Shown here: positions 33,920 through 44,279 of the stretch, in pieces
Numbering within the stretch: position 1 is the first letter of the stretch
How the letters are laid out: each line of letters begins with the position of its first letter
DNA from: Bathynomus jamesi
Taxonomy: Eukaryota; Arthropoda; Malacostraca; Isopoda; Cirolanidae
Assembly (NCBI GenBank): GCA_023014485.1
Contig: JAJOZX010005613.1
Coordinates: forward strand, 218,501-282,500
Direction of reading: 5' to 3'
DNA length: 64,000 bases
Translations under genes and position numbers: made by a program
The notes under the pieces: generated by a model
Seen by the model: the letters and a program-made list of their open reading frames with translations, nothing else
Database searches by the model: none
Told to the model about the DNA's origin: nothing

Positions 33920-34140
33920 TATAACCCATTTTACTTTAAAATTATGTATAAAGCTCTGAAGATGTTCAAAGTATATGAACGAAACGCTTCAGCAGAAGAA
34001 AAAATGAAGACAGTATTCTTAGCATACTGCAAATTCTTATCTAGAATTATTATTAAGAAACTCAGTACTGAAAATAAAAAACTATTCAGAATATTGGAAA
34101 TTAAATGTAAATCCTTTGTAAAGACATAGGCTGATATCGA
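33920..34140 (+). mobile_element. Penelope-like element, 3' tail (inferred)
   Basis: Lies between the mariner end and the (TAA)n that borders the resumed LINE. It contains a hammerhead-like motif (33953-33993), a known component of Penelope-like elements. No similarity is visible beyond that, so assignment rests on position in the nest. Confidence 0.4.
33953..33993 (+). ncRNA. Candidate hammerhead ribozyme
   Basis: Core CTGAAGA (33956-33962) and GAAA (33981-33984) flank a five-pair stem II, GTTCA/TGAAC, with a 7-nt loop. A short stem I (gct/agc) closes the ends. Stem III would be very short (cgctt), as in Penelope-type hammerheads. One unpaired base sits between the core and stem II, exactly as in the better motif at 56875. 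Context (a Penelope remnant) supports it; the weak stem I limits confidence. Confidence 0.45.
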
Positions 34141-34148
34141 CTTTCTAA

Positions 34149-34187
<39 letters not shown>

Positions 34188-35031
34188 TATAAATCGGTAC
34201 AGTCTGGAGAAGTTCCGTTCGATTGAAAACTTGCAAACATTATGCCAATATTTAAAAAAAAAGGGGGACAAATCGCTTCCGGGAAATTATCGTCCCATCA
34301 GCCCGACTTCAGTAGTTGGTAAGCTTATGCAGACGATCGTTCGGGAGAAAATAGTTAATCAGTTAGAAATGAATAATTTAATCAAAGATTCCCAACACGA
34401 ATTTCGACGTAATCGTTCGTATCTTACTAATTTAATCGACTTCTCTAATGATAATGTAAATATGTATGACAGGAATAAAAGAGTAGATGTTATATATTTC
34501 GATTTTCAAAAGGCGTTTGATAAAGCGCCCCATAGGAGATTATTAGCTAAACTTCAGTCTCACGGAATTGATGGTAATGCTCTCAAATGGAGTGAAAACT
34601 GGCTTAGTGGATGTAAACAAAGAGTGGTCATTAATGGCAAAGCGTCTAACTGGAGAAATGTAACTAGCGGCGTACCTCAGGGATCAGTTCTGGGACCAGT
34701 TCTTTTTATTATTTGTATCATTGACATCGACATAGGAATTAAGAGCATAATTTCAAAAATTTGCCGATGATACCAAACTAGTGGAACGAACAAAATCAGC
34801 GGTAGAACGTTTAGATTCAAGATTCCAAGAAACTTGAATTAACTTCAAGTTACTCGAATGGGCAGAAATTTGGCAAGTGAACTTAAATATAGATAAATGT
34901 AAAACGTTGCATATTGGTAGAAACACTTTTGAAGAAATGTATTCGGTGCTTGACAAGACACTAACGAGTATTACGGAAGAGAAAGATTTAGGTATTATTG
35001 TTGCCGACACTCTTAAACTGAGTAAGCAATG

Positions 35032-35370
35032 GGACCTTTTCCGTTCTATGGGCACCATTGAAATGAGAGAAATTAATATTTTTTAAACTTAATTTAACTT
35101 TTTATTAATAATGAGTACATACATTTTGAATAGGAGAAATTTAATTTATTTAATTTAACAGCTTTAATGAACATAAATTAAAACAAAAATATTTGTCGTT
35201 TCTTCAAAAATTTGACGATTTGTTACATTCATAATCATTATTATTGGTCATACCTAACCTAACTCAAACCTAACCTAACGTAACTTAACCTAGCTTAACA
35301 TAGCCTAACCTTTCCTAACCTGATCTAACCTAACCTAATCTCGTTGGTGCCCATAGAACGGAAAAGCCCC
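35032..35370. mobile_element. hAT-type MITE with perfect 8-bp target duplication
   Basis: Ends ggaccttttccgttctatgg and the complement ccatagaacggaaaagcccc. Identical 8-mers aagcaatg flank it at 35024-35031 and 35371-35378. Removing the element and one 8-mer restores the LINE reading (...TLKLSKQ then CIESVRKANRI). The interior is AT-rich plus about 90 bp of degenerate cctaaccta units. Confidence 0.85.
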
Positions 35371-35923
35371 AAGCAATGTATCGAATCAGTTAGAAAAGCA
35401 AATAGAATCTTAGGATTTATTGATAGATCATTTGAATTAAGTCGGAGAAAACAGTGCTAACATTATCTAATTCCTTAGTACGTCCTCACCTAGAATACTG
35501 CGTTCAGTTTTGGTCCCTATATTTACGACAGGACATAGACAGAATGGAGAAAGTGCAGCGACGGGTTACTAAGATGATCCCCAGAATTAGAAACAAATCA
35601 TACGCTGAAAAGGTGAATTAGAGGAGATTTAATTCAGGTATTTAAAATGATTAAAGGTTTTGATAACGTCGACGCCAAAAGATATTTCACCTCCGGAAAT
35701 ACAGATAGAACTCTCGGTAATGGTCTTAAATTAGTGGACAAACATTTTAATTCTAATGAAGCTAAACATTTTTTATTTTTTTCAATCGTATAGTTAATTT
35801 GTGGAATGGATTGTCAGCCAGAGTTGTTAAAAGTAATTCGTTCGAGTCCTTTAAAAAGATTAAAAAAAGATTCATCTTGCCATAAATCCCGAGTTAGAAG
35901 CATTTGTTAACGCATAAAAGTAT

Positions 35924-36133
35924 TGTAGAATTCTCATCCGGATTCCCTCTCCTTTTTACTTCAAAAATTATTACTTTTATCTTTAAATTTCTTTTCTTCT
36001 TTTCAGCCTCTCTTCTTTTCCCTGATTTGTAGAATTCTCACCTGGATTCCCTCTCCTTTTAACTTCAAAAATTATTACTTTTATCTTTAAATTTCTTTTC
36101 TTCTTTTCAGCCTCTCTTCTTTTCCCTGATTTG
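35924..36133. repeat. 105-bp tandem duplication in the LINE 3' UTR
   Basis: Units 35924-36028 and 36029-36133 both run from tgtagaattctca through ggattccctctccttt to ttttccctgatt, with only a few differences. Confidence 0.85.
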
Positions 36134-36397
36134 CTTTAAAACTTTCACTTATCTTTAAATTTTCTTACAACTTTTAGCCTTCCTTCTTATTAAACAGATA
36201 GCCTCGTAGGGACCAACAGGTCTGTTGCTGTTTGGTGTCATTTGTATTCCTTTGTATTAGCAATTATTAATAACTCTCTTTACTGCATCATGCTACAGTG
36301 AAATAGACACTCATCACTTCAGGGACGAGAGTGATTTGGATGAATTTCTGCTGGCAATTTTTTTTTTTACTTCTATTGGGGTATGTATGTATGTATG

Positions 36398-36400
36398 TAT

Positions 36401-36447
<47 letters not shown>
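36398..36447. repeat. (CA)n microsatellite
   Basis: A perfect AC run preceded by (ATGT)n. Confidence 0.95.
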
Positions 36448-36450
<3 letters not shown>

Positions 36451-36638
36451 TTTTCAAAGAATTTATGGTTTAAAATTTGATTTATTTTCAGAAATCTCTC
36501 AAAATTTATTTACAAAAAAAAAGAGAATTTTAGAATGAAACCAATTTATTACAGTAACGAAATTCAGAATACATCTATTTATATATAAAAGTAGTTAGAG
36601 ATTTTACTTTCCTAGTCACAGTGTGAATACTAAATGTA

Positions 36639-37348
36639 CAGGGTGTCCACAAAGTCCTGTTCCGGTTTTAAAATTTTATTACAACAAAACCAGAAGAGAT
36701 AGAATAATACAGTTTTTTGCATTTTGTTGCTTAACTAATGAAGGTTGTTTTTTTATTTATAGGTTGTAATTCGAGTGTCAAGTTGTTATTGATAGAAGCT
36801 TGAACGAAAATGGCGACTACACAGGAGAAAGCTTAATGTGTAATCTGGTTTGTAAAGCTTGGACTACTTGTACTTTATACGCGAAAAGATGCAATCTCTT
36901 GTGTACAACTTTGTGTACCGTTGATCTTGGTAGCTGCAGTTCACTTGAGGCACGATGAATAGACTTTCTAGGGCTGCGTTGAAACGTCTCTTGGACGAGT
37001 CTTGGCGAGTCAATCACACTTTCTGTCTCCCGAAACTCGCAAAACCACCTCCTAATGCTGGGTTTGGAGGTAGGATCCTTGCCATATTGACGGCGGTAAA
37101 TCCGTTGAACATTTATCACTGATTTCGACTCATCAAACCAGCTTACACATTGAGCTTTCTCCTGCGTAGTCGCCAGTTTCGTTCAAGCTTCTGTCAATAG
37201 CAACTTGACACTCAGATTACAACCTGTAAACCAAGTAAAAAAACTTTATTAGTTAAGGAAGAAAATGCAAAAAACTGCATTATTCTATCTCTTTTAGTTT
37301 TGTTGTAATAAAATTTTAAAACTGGAACAGGACTTTGTGGACAGCCTG
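36639..37348 (-). mobile_element. Snapback mariner: 5' end inverted and duplicated
   Basis: Ends cagggtgtccacaaagtcct and its complement, TA flanks. The inverted repeat is about 214 bp per arm (36639-36852 and 37134-37348). It includes the 5' UTR and the first 15 or so transposase codons: ATGGCGACTACACAGGAG in the left arm and CTGGCGACTACGCAGGAG in the right. The right-arm copy continues on the minus strand into SVINVQRIYRRQYGKDPTSK, SIRRWFCEFRETESVIDSPR and LPRSTVHKVVHKRLHLFAYK, a DUF4817-type helix-turn-helix region. After about 110 residues (near VVQAL) it jumps into the left arm. The catalytic domain is missing. The start codon of the longer copy is mutated to CTG. Confidence 0.8.
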
Positions 37349-37606
37349 TATAACACAAAATCCAGTGCGTTGTTTTTCACACTTAGTCTAAAAAAAGTAT
37401 GAATCTATTTGAAACCAAACACTTTGAGAGCCAAATAGGATGAAAGCGACGTTTGCGTGTAACTTTCTTTAAGTGTACAGGGTGTTCACAGTGTCTTGTC
37501 ACCCCAGTAAAATATTAATTGATTTTCGTTTTTCTTTTAGACCCATTTATCACTTAGATGGCTTGCCAGTTCTTGGTTTATTTTTTACAGTTCATAGTGT
37601 GGACAG

Positions 37607-37989
37607 TAGGGTGGCCCACTTTTCAATTTTTTTTGAAAAGTATAGGTGATCGTGGTTTTTCCCATTATTTGGCACTATACTAGCACATTGGTACCATTTT
37701 TACAAATATTGATCAATATTTAGGGGTCTCGCATCGACCTTGAAATTACTAGTTTTTTTTAAAAATGCGTACTTTTTAACTTTTTACTGAATCAAGATAA
37801 ATCATTAAGTAGGGATGTTTTCTGAATCCTCTTAATGAGAGAAGTCGTTTGGTGTGCCTGCCAATGTCATACGACTAACGGTTTAAAGGTTGTGCCTGTA
37901 TACAGGTAATACCAATGTGCTAGTATAGTGCCAAATAATGGGAAAAACCACGATCACCTATACTTTTCAAAAAAATGAGTCACCATACC
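37607..37989. repeat. Foldback / MITE inside the mariner cargo
   Basis: Arms of about 85-95 bp: left runs from tagggtggcccac through gaaaagtataggtgatcgtg to ctagcacattggta; right (37906-37989) is its complement, ending tgagtcaccatac. The terminus resembles a mariner GGGTGGCCC end. Confidence 0.7.
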
Positions 37990-38073
37990 CGGGCGGAATG
38001 TATAATGTATATAGGTAATTAGAAAATGCACTATGCCTGTGCCAGGTACCTAACCTATTTCTTTTTTTGCAGA

Positions 38074-39222
38074 TCATAACATTTTGAAATTCTGTCTGAG
38101 TTCCTCATCCTTTGTCATGGACAAATCGATGGCAACCATAACTGGAAGAACTCTTGAAGCTACAAATAGAGAGTCATCAAAAGGAAAGGCGAAAATAACA
38201 TCGCTACCTTCTCTAAGATCGGCCTCGGAAATTTTTTTAGTTGGCCAACCGTCGTCCTCCATCAGTGGTAGCAAATTGCCAACAACACGGCAGGTTTTGC
38301 AATACTTCTTCAGTGTTATCCAGTACACTGCTAACAGGAAAGACGCATTCAAAGAAACCGTAAACAACGTCTTAAAGTTTTGGAACATGGCCCGCATTAA
38401 AACAATCACAAAGCTCAACTGCGAACGGAAGCTAGAGGCATTGTGGAAAGAGTGGCACTTACTCCAAAAGAGCAGAAAACGAGAAACTGACGCCGGAGGA
38501 AAACGGCAGAAGTTTTTGGACAGTGTGGACAAGCTGTGGGATATCGGAGCATCTGACGCTGTCGAAGATATAAAGACGAATCGACTGCTGTCCGACAAGG
38601 ACAAAAAAGAAGACATTGACTTCTACCTCGATCAACGTGGTCCTCGGGTGGCAACGATGAGCGGGAACGATAAAGTTTTCGCTGTAAAAAGAAAGCTACA
38701 GGAAGGAAGAAAACGTCCTCGCCAGGAGCCGCAAACCTCAAAGTGTGCATACGAAACCGGAGATGAGGCCATGGAGAATGATGATACTGGCATGTCAGGA
38801 GAGTCGGAGACAGAACTAGCGTTCCCCCTGCCGAAAGAGCCAAGTGTGTCTGTCAATCTTCCTCGCCGCATCCTTAATGCACCTGCTGTCATGGAAGTGG
38901 CTGATCGTTTCCGCATGTCCAATAATCAGGTGCGTATTGTGTATAGTATTCATCGATAGCGTCAGTTTTAAAGTGTCCCGTAACCCACATGTATTCTTGA
39001 CAGTTTCCTTTCCACTTTCCATTCTCTACATAGGTAGTAAGCATTGTGGCTGCTATCACACGTTCGGCGGATCCACCAGCAGACCTCAATCAGTTCAGTA
39101 TCTCGAAAGAAACGGCTCGCCGGGGAAGAGTGTCACATCGCCGTGAAGTGGCGACGGCTGTGAAGGACTCCTTCACGCCACCGAGGCACACTGTTGTCCA
39201 CTGGGATGGCAAAATGGTCAAG
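38074..39222 (+). CDS. Two-exon gene fragment of an unnamed arthropod multi-copy family
   Basis: Exon A is 38074-38929: a tttctttttttgcag acceptor lies just before it and CAG|gtgcgt ends it. Exon B is 39034-39222: ctctacatag acceptor, AAG|gtgagt donor. The intron is 104 bp, and both internal junctions are in phase 0, giving about 348 codons without a stop. Visible segments: KLPTTRQVLQYFFSVIQYTA, ERKLEALWKEWHLLQKSRKR, a basic stretch RKRPRQEPQ and an acidic one (about residues 225-245), then NAPAVMEVADRFRMSNNQ joined to VVSIVAAITRSADPP. Exon B ends TVVHWDGKMVK, which I recall as preceding the catalytic core in related unnamed proteins. First and last exons are missing. Likely transposon-derived; function unknown. 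Opposite strand to the host mariner's transposase. Confidence 0.6.
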
Positions 39223-39549
39223 GTGAGTTGATTAAGTTTTCATAGCTATCAATTTAGTAATGAGATTCATGAAGCAAAATGTCAATTAAAAAGAGAACTG
39301 AATGTGAACAAAAATAGGTTACTTTACAACCATGAAATTGAAATATATGGAGCTGCACGATTGAATCGTTCCTGGAAGTCTGCACGAATATTTTCAATGG
39401 TCTTTGCCATTACGTGGTCCCTCGTGGACCCAGGTACTACTAGCCAATATACGTTGTTCAGTCGTATCACACATTTAAAATGGGTCTAAAAGAAAAACGA
39501 AAATCAGTTAGTATTTTACTGGAGTGACAAGACGTTGTGGACACCCTGT

Positions 39550-41359
39550 GGTTTAAGTTTATATATTATTACTAGCAATACCATTCTCAAATATCAGTTT
39601 CTGCTTGTCTGCATGCAAGATTAAGCACGGAAATAAAGTATATATATATGAATCTTATTTATGGTTTGAACGATAAACAATCCTTTATCTTTCATTTAAG
39701 ATACGTGATACTTTATTCCTATAATACGTACACACGATATGCCATCTTCACTATTCATTCAAATATTAATGAACTGATAAATTTTGCCTATACTATCTGT
39801 GATAAAATACTTTTCGCTTTTTCTGACTAATGAACACCGTTCCTTATCGAATACCACAGTCAATGCCGTTCACTGACTTTTTTCTTTTGACTTAATTATT
39901 CAAATTTCAAACATTAGTCGTTTTCAAGGTCATAAAAATAGCGTATCCTTGTCACTTATTAATATGTACGTTTTTTTTTCTTGATATTTTTAATTTTTAA
40001 TGTAAGTTTTTAACATCTTTCATTTTAAATAGGTTCGTTCCCCATTAAAAATTCAATGTATCAAAAACGAAAATGAGAAATGACATCAAATCAATACGGT
40101 AATTATAATTATTATTATAGCTTAGAACTAGGCGGATAATGAAAAAGTAAATTATAATAAATTATGTGTGTGTGGGTGTATATATATATACACACACACC
40201 CGGGTAACACAGTTGATCGATCAACTGTTGACGCATGGTTGATATAGCTAAAATCGACTTTGTATCAACATTCTATCGACCATTTGTGCTACCTGTATTT
40301 ATTCACATTTGGATACCCCCATTAATCAGTAATGCTAAATCATACAAACAGGAAGGGACCAAGAAATGTTCTTGTCATATAAAAAATATGCACATTTTAA
40401 GCATTAAGCATTTTATATATATATATGTTGACGCGCATCGATGGGTGATATTCCAAAAAAAAAAATTCTCAAATTCAATTTTTTTTTTGTTTTTTATTAC
40501 TTTTTAAATTTTTTTTTTAACTTTTTAACGTTCTGTATATGAATTATTTCACACATAATCCACATACAGAAAATTAGAATCCACTAATTAACAATTAACA
40601 ATTAGGTTTCAAACGATTGTAAAAACGCTCCAAGCATTTGATATCAAACACTTTTTCTTTGAGAAAAATTTGGGGTTTTTTTGTTGTTACTTACGAAGTT
40701 GTGGAGTATTACCACAGATATTTTGAGCTTTTTATTCTTACGATGCCCCCCAAAAGGTTTCCCCACACTTTTTTTTAATTTAAAAATTACTAATGGTTGG
40801 ATGTAAATAAAAATGTGTACATAAAAACAACCAGGCCAGTTCTATTTCTCAAAATAATCCCCATTCGCATCATTGCGCATCTGGCATCTGTCTTTCACTC
40901 TTTCACACAGCGTGTTAATAAATTAAGTGAAAGGTGGAAACACACACACACACACACACACATACACATACACACACAAACACACACATACACATATTAT
41001 TATTATTTATTATTTATTATTTTATATATATATATAATAAAATAAAGGATTTTGAAATAGGATATATAGTGATGACAGCTCTCATTGCTAAACTGCAGAG
41101 TTATGTATGCTTATATAGTCATTCTGGAAAGGTCTCGACGAAAACAATGGATTAAGGGAGGTGACAGGAAGAGAGAGATAAAAGGAAAACTTGAAAAAGA
41201 TTCAAATGAACGTTTTGTTGTTGTTTTGTTGTCTTGTAACATGGAAAAAAAACGTTCGACGAAGTCAAACGTGATGGCGAAAAGACGCGGAATGTTTATT
41301 TAGAATTATGTATAAATACTCATAATTTAATGGAAATGAGTCACATCTGGATATATATA
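39550..41359. other. Gene-free AT-rich stretch with microsatellites
   Basis: Contains a small palindrome of TG/TA/CA at 40164-40200, a second (TA)n at about 40416-40428, and (CA)n at 40940-40990. No coding family recognised. Confidence 0.55.
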
Positions 41360-41758
41360 TATGCCATAAGTAGCGGCCAAAATAAAACGTCAAAAAAATG
41401 TATTACTAATAAATTACAACGAAAATAAGTGCAACCACAATACAATATAATTATGCAGATTTTGTAAAAAACTCTAATAAATGTTCAATTAGTCCACCAT
41501 TATTCTCAACAACAACACATTGGAGTCTTCGGGGTAGATGGTGGACCGAACTCCGCACAATTCTTCGATAAGAAGGTAAATATGAATATAGCAAAATGAA
41601 TCCAAATCACTTAAAATCTAAAGATAAAAAGGTGAATATGCATATTGCAAAAAAAATCCGTATTATATATAGTTTGAAAGAAAAAATTTGATTGGATTAA
41701 ATGTAATTGGCTTTCTGTTAATTAGTAAATAGTTTTGGGCGCTACTTATGGCCAGCCC
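41360..41758 (-). mobile_element. Deleted mariner, C-terminal remnant
   Basis: gccataagtagcggccaaaa at the left and its complement, ttttgggcgctacttatggc, at the right. The left tip is eroded by (TA)n. On the minus strand at about 41560-41465 the remnant reads SSVHHLPRRLQCVVVENNGG and LIEHLLEFFTKSA, the usual C-terminus (compare NNGGHIEHVL at 15940). Everything else is gone. Confidence 0.6.
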
Positions 41759-41894
41759 TATATATATATATTATATATATATATATATATATGAAAATTA
41801 TTTCACGAAGGTAACACGTGAAAAATATTTATGATGAATAAAACCACGAAGGAAAGGAAACACGGTATATATATATATATGTAGTAATTTATTA

Positions 41895-41945
41895 GTAATA
41901 AGCTGTTTAATCTCCTTCATAACAGCAAAGATCACGTGACGAAGG
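41895..41945 (-). mobile_element. 5S-SINE tail fragment
   Basis: tctccttcataacagcaaag followed by atcacgtgacgaaggg matches the tail of copies B and C in inverted orientation. The next 60 bp (cgatatttattaacaagaaacatgg) recur near 58760-58790. Confidence 0.4.
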
Positions 41946-42095
41946 GAACTTTTTACGCCGATATTTATTAACAAGAAACATGGAGTTATACCAGAGGACT
42001 TTTTGAATCGAGTGTGCATTTTAATTTCTCATGTGTATGAACATCTACTGTAATAGTGTTTAAATACTTTCAAAATGAATTAATTATCTTCAGCT

Positions 42096-42100
<5 letters not shown>

Positions 42101-42152
<52 letters not shown>
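42101..42152. repeat. (GA)n microsatellite
   Basis: About 26 perfect GA units. Confidence 0.95.
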
Positions 42153-42155
<3 letters not shown>

Positions 42156-42199
42156 TAAAATTTTTTAGTGTCGACATACAGATCCAAATAAATAGGTAT

Positions 42200-42937
42200 C
42201 AGATGATTACAAATGGTCTTCCCGATTTTAAATATTTATTATGAAAAAACTAATAAAGCTACAGCGAAAAGCAAGATATACAAATAAAGAAGAACTCAAA
42301 AAGTTTTATTTACAAGCTACTTATGTTCAATATGAATTCCTTTTGTGGCTCTACAGATATCAAAGCTGTGTTCTATTTTCCTCCATACATTTTGTAGCAT
42401 ATCATACTGAACTTTTCTAACAGCCTCACGTTTCCTTTCCTTCAAATGTTCCAAAGTTGTTGCCATTGGTGGAACAAAAACTTCATCTTTGACATAGCCC
42501 CAGAGGAAGAAGTCAAGGGGGTTTAGATCGGGCGAACGAGCCGGCTAAGGAATGGGCTCCCCACGCCCGATCTAACAATCAGGCAATTGCTCATTCGGGA
42601 CTGTTGCAACCTCATTGTGGAAATGGGGTGGCGCACCATCCTGCTGAAACCACACATCAGCTTTGTCCTCTAGCAGCTGAGGCATCAGCCATAGCTGTAG
42701 CATATCGCGGTAAATGATACCGTTAATTGTTTGTTCAGCAAAGAAGAATGGACCATACACTTTCTCAGCGGTAAGAGCACAAGCACGTTAACTTTAGGTC
42801 TATCTCTGATGTGTTCAATATTACAGATAAAAATTCCCTGAAATATTTTTTATTTGTATATCTTGCTTTTCGCTGTAGCTTTGTTAGTTTTTTCATAATA
42901 AATGTTTAAAATCGGGAAGATCATTTATATCACCCGG
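42200..42937 (-). mobile_element. Deleted mariner with catalytic C-terminal half
   Basis: The inverted ends extend about 84 bp (from gatcttcccgattttaaa to agcaagatatacaaataaa), with TA at the right. On the minus strand: YGPFFFAEQTINGIIYRDML, VWFQQDGAPPHFHNEVATV, WIGRG-like and two stops, then [20 protein letters not shown] and NVWRKIEHSFDICRATKGIH to about 42330. The first catalytic Asp and the DNA-binding half are deleted. The 36-residue spacing between the last two Asp holds if the stop codons are counted. Confidence 0.75.
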
Positions 42938-42988
42938 TAATTACAACTGGTATAAACAACTGGTTTATTTTCTTCTCGTGCGAAAAGA

Positions 42989-43029
<41 letters not shown>

Positions 43030-43230
43030 AGGAAGGTGGATTCTGATATTCTGACGGGTATAATATTGTGTAATTTGTATGGAGCACCATACCCTGTCTT
43101 ACATACCCGGTATACATACTTATCTACACTCAAAGGTATGATATGAAAAGAAACAACGCTTTGAAATTGTCACTTATATGAAAATAAATTAGTTTATTTA
43201 TTGCAGTAAAGTTGTCTGACCCGTATCTTT

Positions 43231-43288
<58 letters not shown>
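43231..43288. repeat. (TA)n microsatellite
   Basis: A TA run directly abutting the next mariner terminus. Confidence 0.95.
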
Positions 43289-43291
<3 letters not shown>

Positions 43292-43903
43292 GGTGATTCA
43301 TAAATGTGTTTCATAAATCGCAGGGTGTATTCTTGAGACAAAAGTAAAGAAAAAAGACCATATAAACAGGTCGAGAAACCCGTAGGTTTCGAGCTATAAC
43401 ACGCGACACAAAAATGAAACTTCTAAAGGCAATATCTCGATGCTGTGTATCCTGACAGGTGGATAGGGCGCGGTGGTTCTATTCCGTGGCCACCTCGATC
43501 ACCAGATTTAAATCTTGATTATTACTTGTGGGGGTCATTTAAAAAAACCTAGTTTATGTTACAGAAGTCCGAGAACGTGATGAATTGTGGCAACGCGTTC
43601 GAAACAATTGCGAAACCATCGGCAATACTCCAGGAATTTTTGAGTGTGTCAGACAATCAGTGGTGCGACGTGCTGAGGCACGCATTCAAGAAGTAGGAAA
43701 GAATTTCGAACATTTACTTTAATGAAGCAAATGTATTACACTGTGTATTTGCATAAAATGTAAAAAATCTTTTGGAGTTTCATTTTTGTGTTGTGCGCTC
43801 TAGCTCGAAACCTACGGGTTTCTTGACCTATGTTTATATGGTCTTTTTTCTTTACTTTTGTCTCGAGAATACACTCTGCGATTTATGAAACACATTTATG
43901 AAT

Positions 43904-43909
<6 letters not shown>
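43289..43909 (+). mobile_element. Deleted mariner with 125-bp terminal inverted repeats
   Basis: Left end cagggtgattcataaatgtg. About 125 bp (through acccgtaggtttcgagctat and acaaaaatgaaact) is repeated inverted at 43785-43909, where the outer tip has eroded into (TC)n. The interior retains DRWIGRGGSIPWPPRSPDLN followed by YYLWG, and a frame RERDELWQRVRNNCETIGN then GIFECVRQSVVRRAEARIQE ending NFEHLL. Only the last catalytic Asp and the C-terminal tail remain. Confidence 0.75.
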
Positions 43910-43979
<70 letters not shown>

Positions 43980-43980
43980 G
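43910..43980. repeat. (TC)n and (TA)n microsatellite
   Basis: (TC)n at 43910-43957 followed by (TA)n to 43979. Confidence 0.95.
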
Positions 43981-43987
43981 AGTCGCC

Positions 43988-44165
43988 AGCTTCCGTAGCT
44001 CAGTGGGTAACACCATTTCTCTATAAACGAAACGACGAAAGCACTGAGGTCGGGGGTTCGACTCCCGATGGTACTGATAATAATAATCTGGGATTTAGTG
44101 CAATAGGCCGCATTATTTGGCGTAAGCGCTGCGACAGTTTCTGGCCCTCCTGACTGATTATATTG
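43988..44165 (+). mobile_element. tRNA-derived SINE (family T1)
   Basis: A box ccgtagctcagtgggtaac, the phrase tttctctataaacgaaacga, B box gggggttcgactcccg, then gataataataatctgggatt. The same head occurs at 10885 (inverted) and a degraded copy at 58545. Confidence 0.7.
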
Positions 44166-44279
44166 TTGAGAACCATTTGAAGATCTTTTGGATTCGTTTT
44201 CTACGTTCACTGAGCATATTTGAGTTTCATTTCCGTGATCTTACAATGGTAAAAGTTGGTGGTTAATTAGTGTGCAAAT

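Larger units (their letters stand above)
34190..36240 (+). mobile_element. CR1-like LINE, 3' part (continuation of 27170-29145)
   Basis: Reverse transcriptase: [71 protein letters not shown] and, after a one-base shift, [14 protein letters not shown] with the FADD active site. Then WAEIWQVNLNIDKCKTLHIG, an interruption by a hAT MITE at 35032, and ESVRKANRILGFIDRSFELS. Post-polymerase sequence with several breaks continues to about 35880. The 3' UTR contains a 105-bp tandem duplication and ends cctttgtatt near 36257. The polymerase block alone has only about one break, fewer than the flanking parts. Confidence 0.8.
37478..39548 (-). mobile_element. Mariner derivative carrying 1.7 kb of foreign sequence
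   Basis: Left end cagggtgttcacagtgtctt and right end the complement of cagggtgtccacaacgtctt. Both continue for about 70 bp (through gttttcgtttttcttttagac-type sequence). The right side retains the transposase N-terminus on the minus strand (TWVHERPHNG-type, about 39350-39450), and the left side a piece of the same region (about 37560-37603). This is the family of 6952-7295. Relative to that copy, about 35 bp at the junction are lost and replaced by 37604-39346, which holds a foldback and a two-exon gene fragment. I see no TA or longer duplication at the cargo borders, so capture during repair is at least as likely as a simple insertion. Confidence 0.65.

Noticed and set aside
37607..37989. 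Treating the 37.6-38.0 kb foldback as the terminal repeat of the whole cargo element
   Set aside because: Both arms lie on the left side of the cargo, and no copy is found at its right border near 39346.
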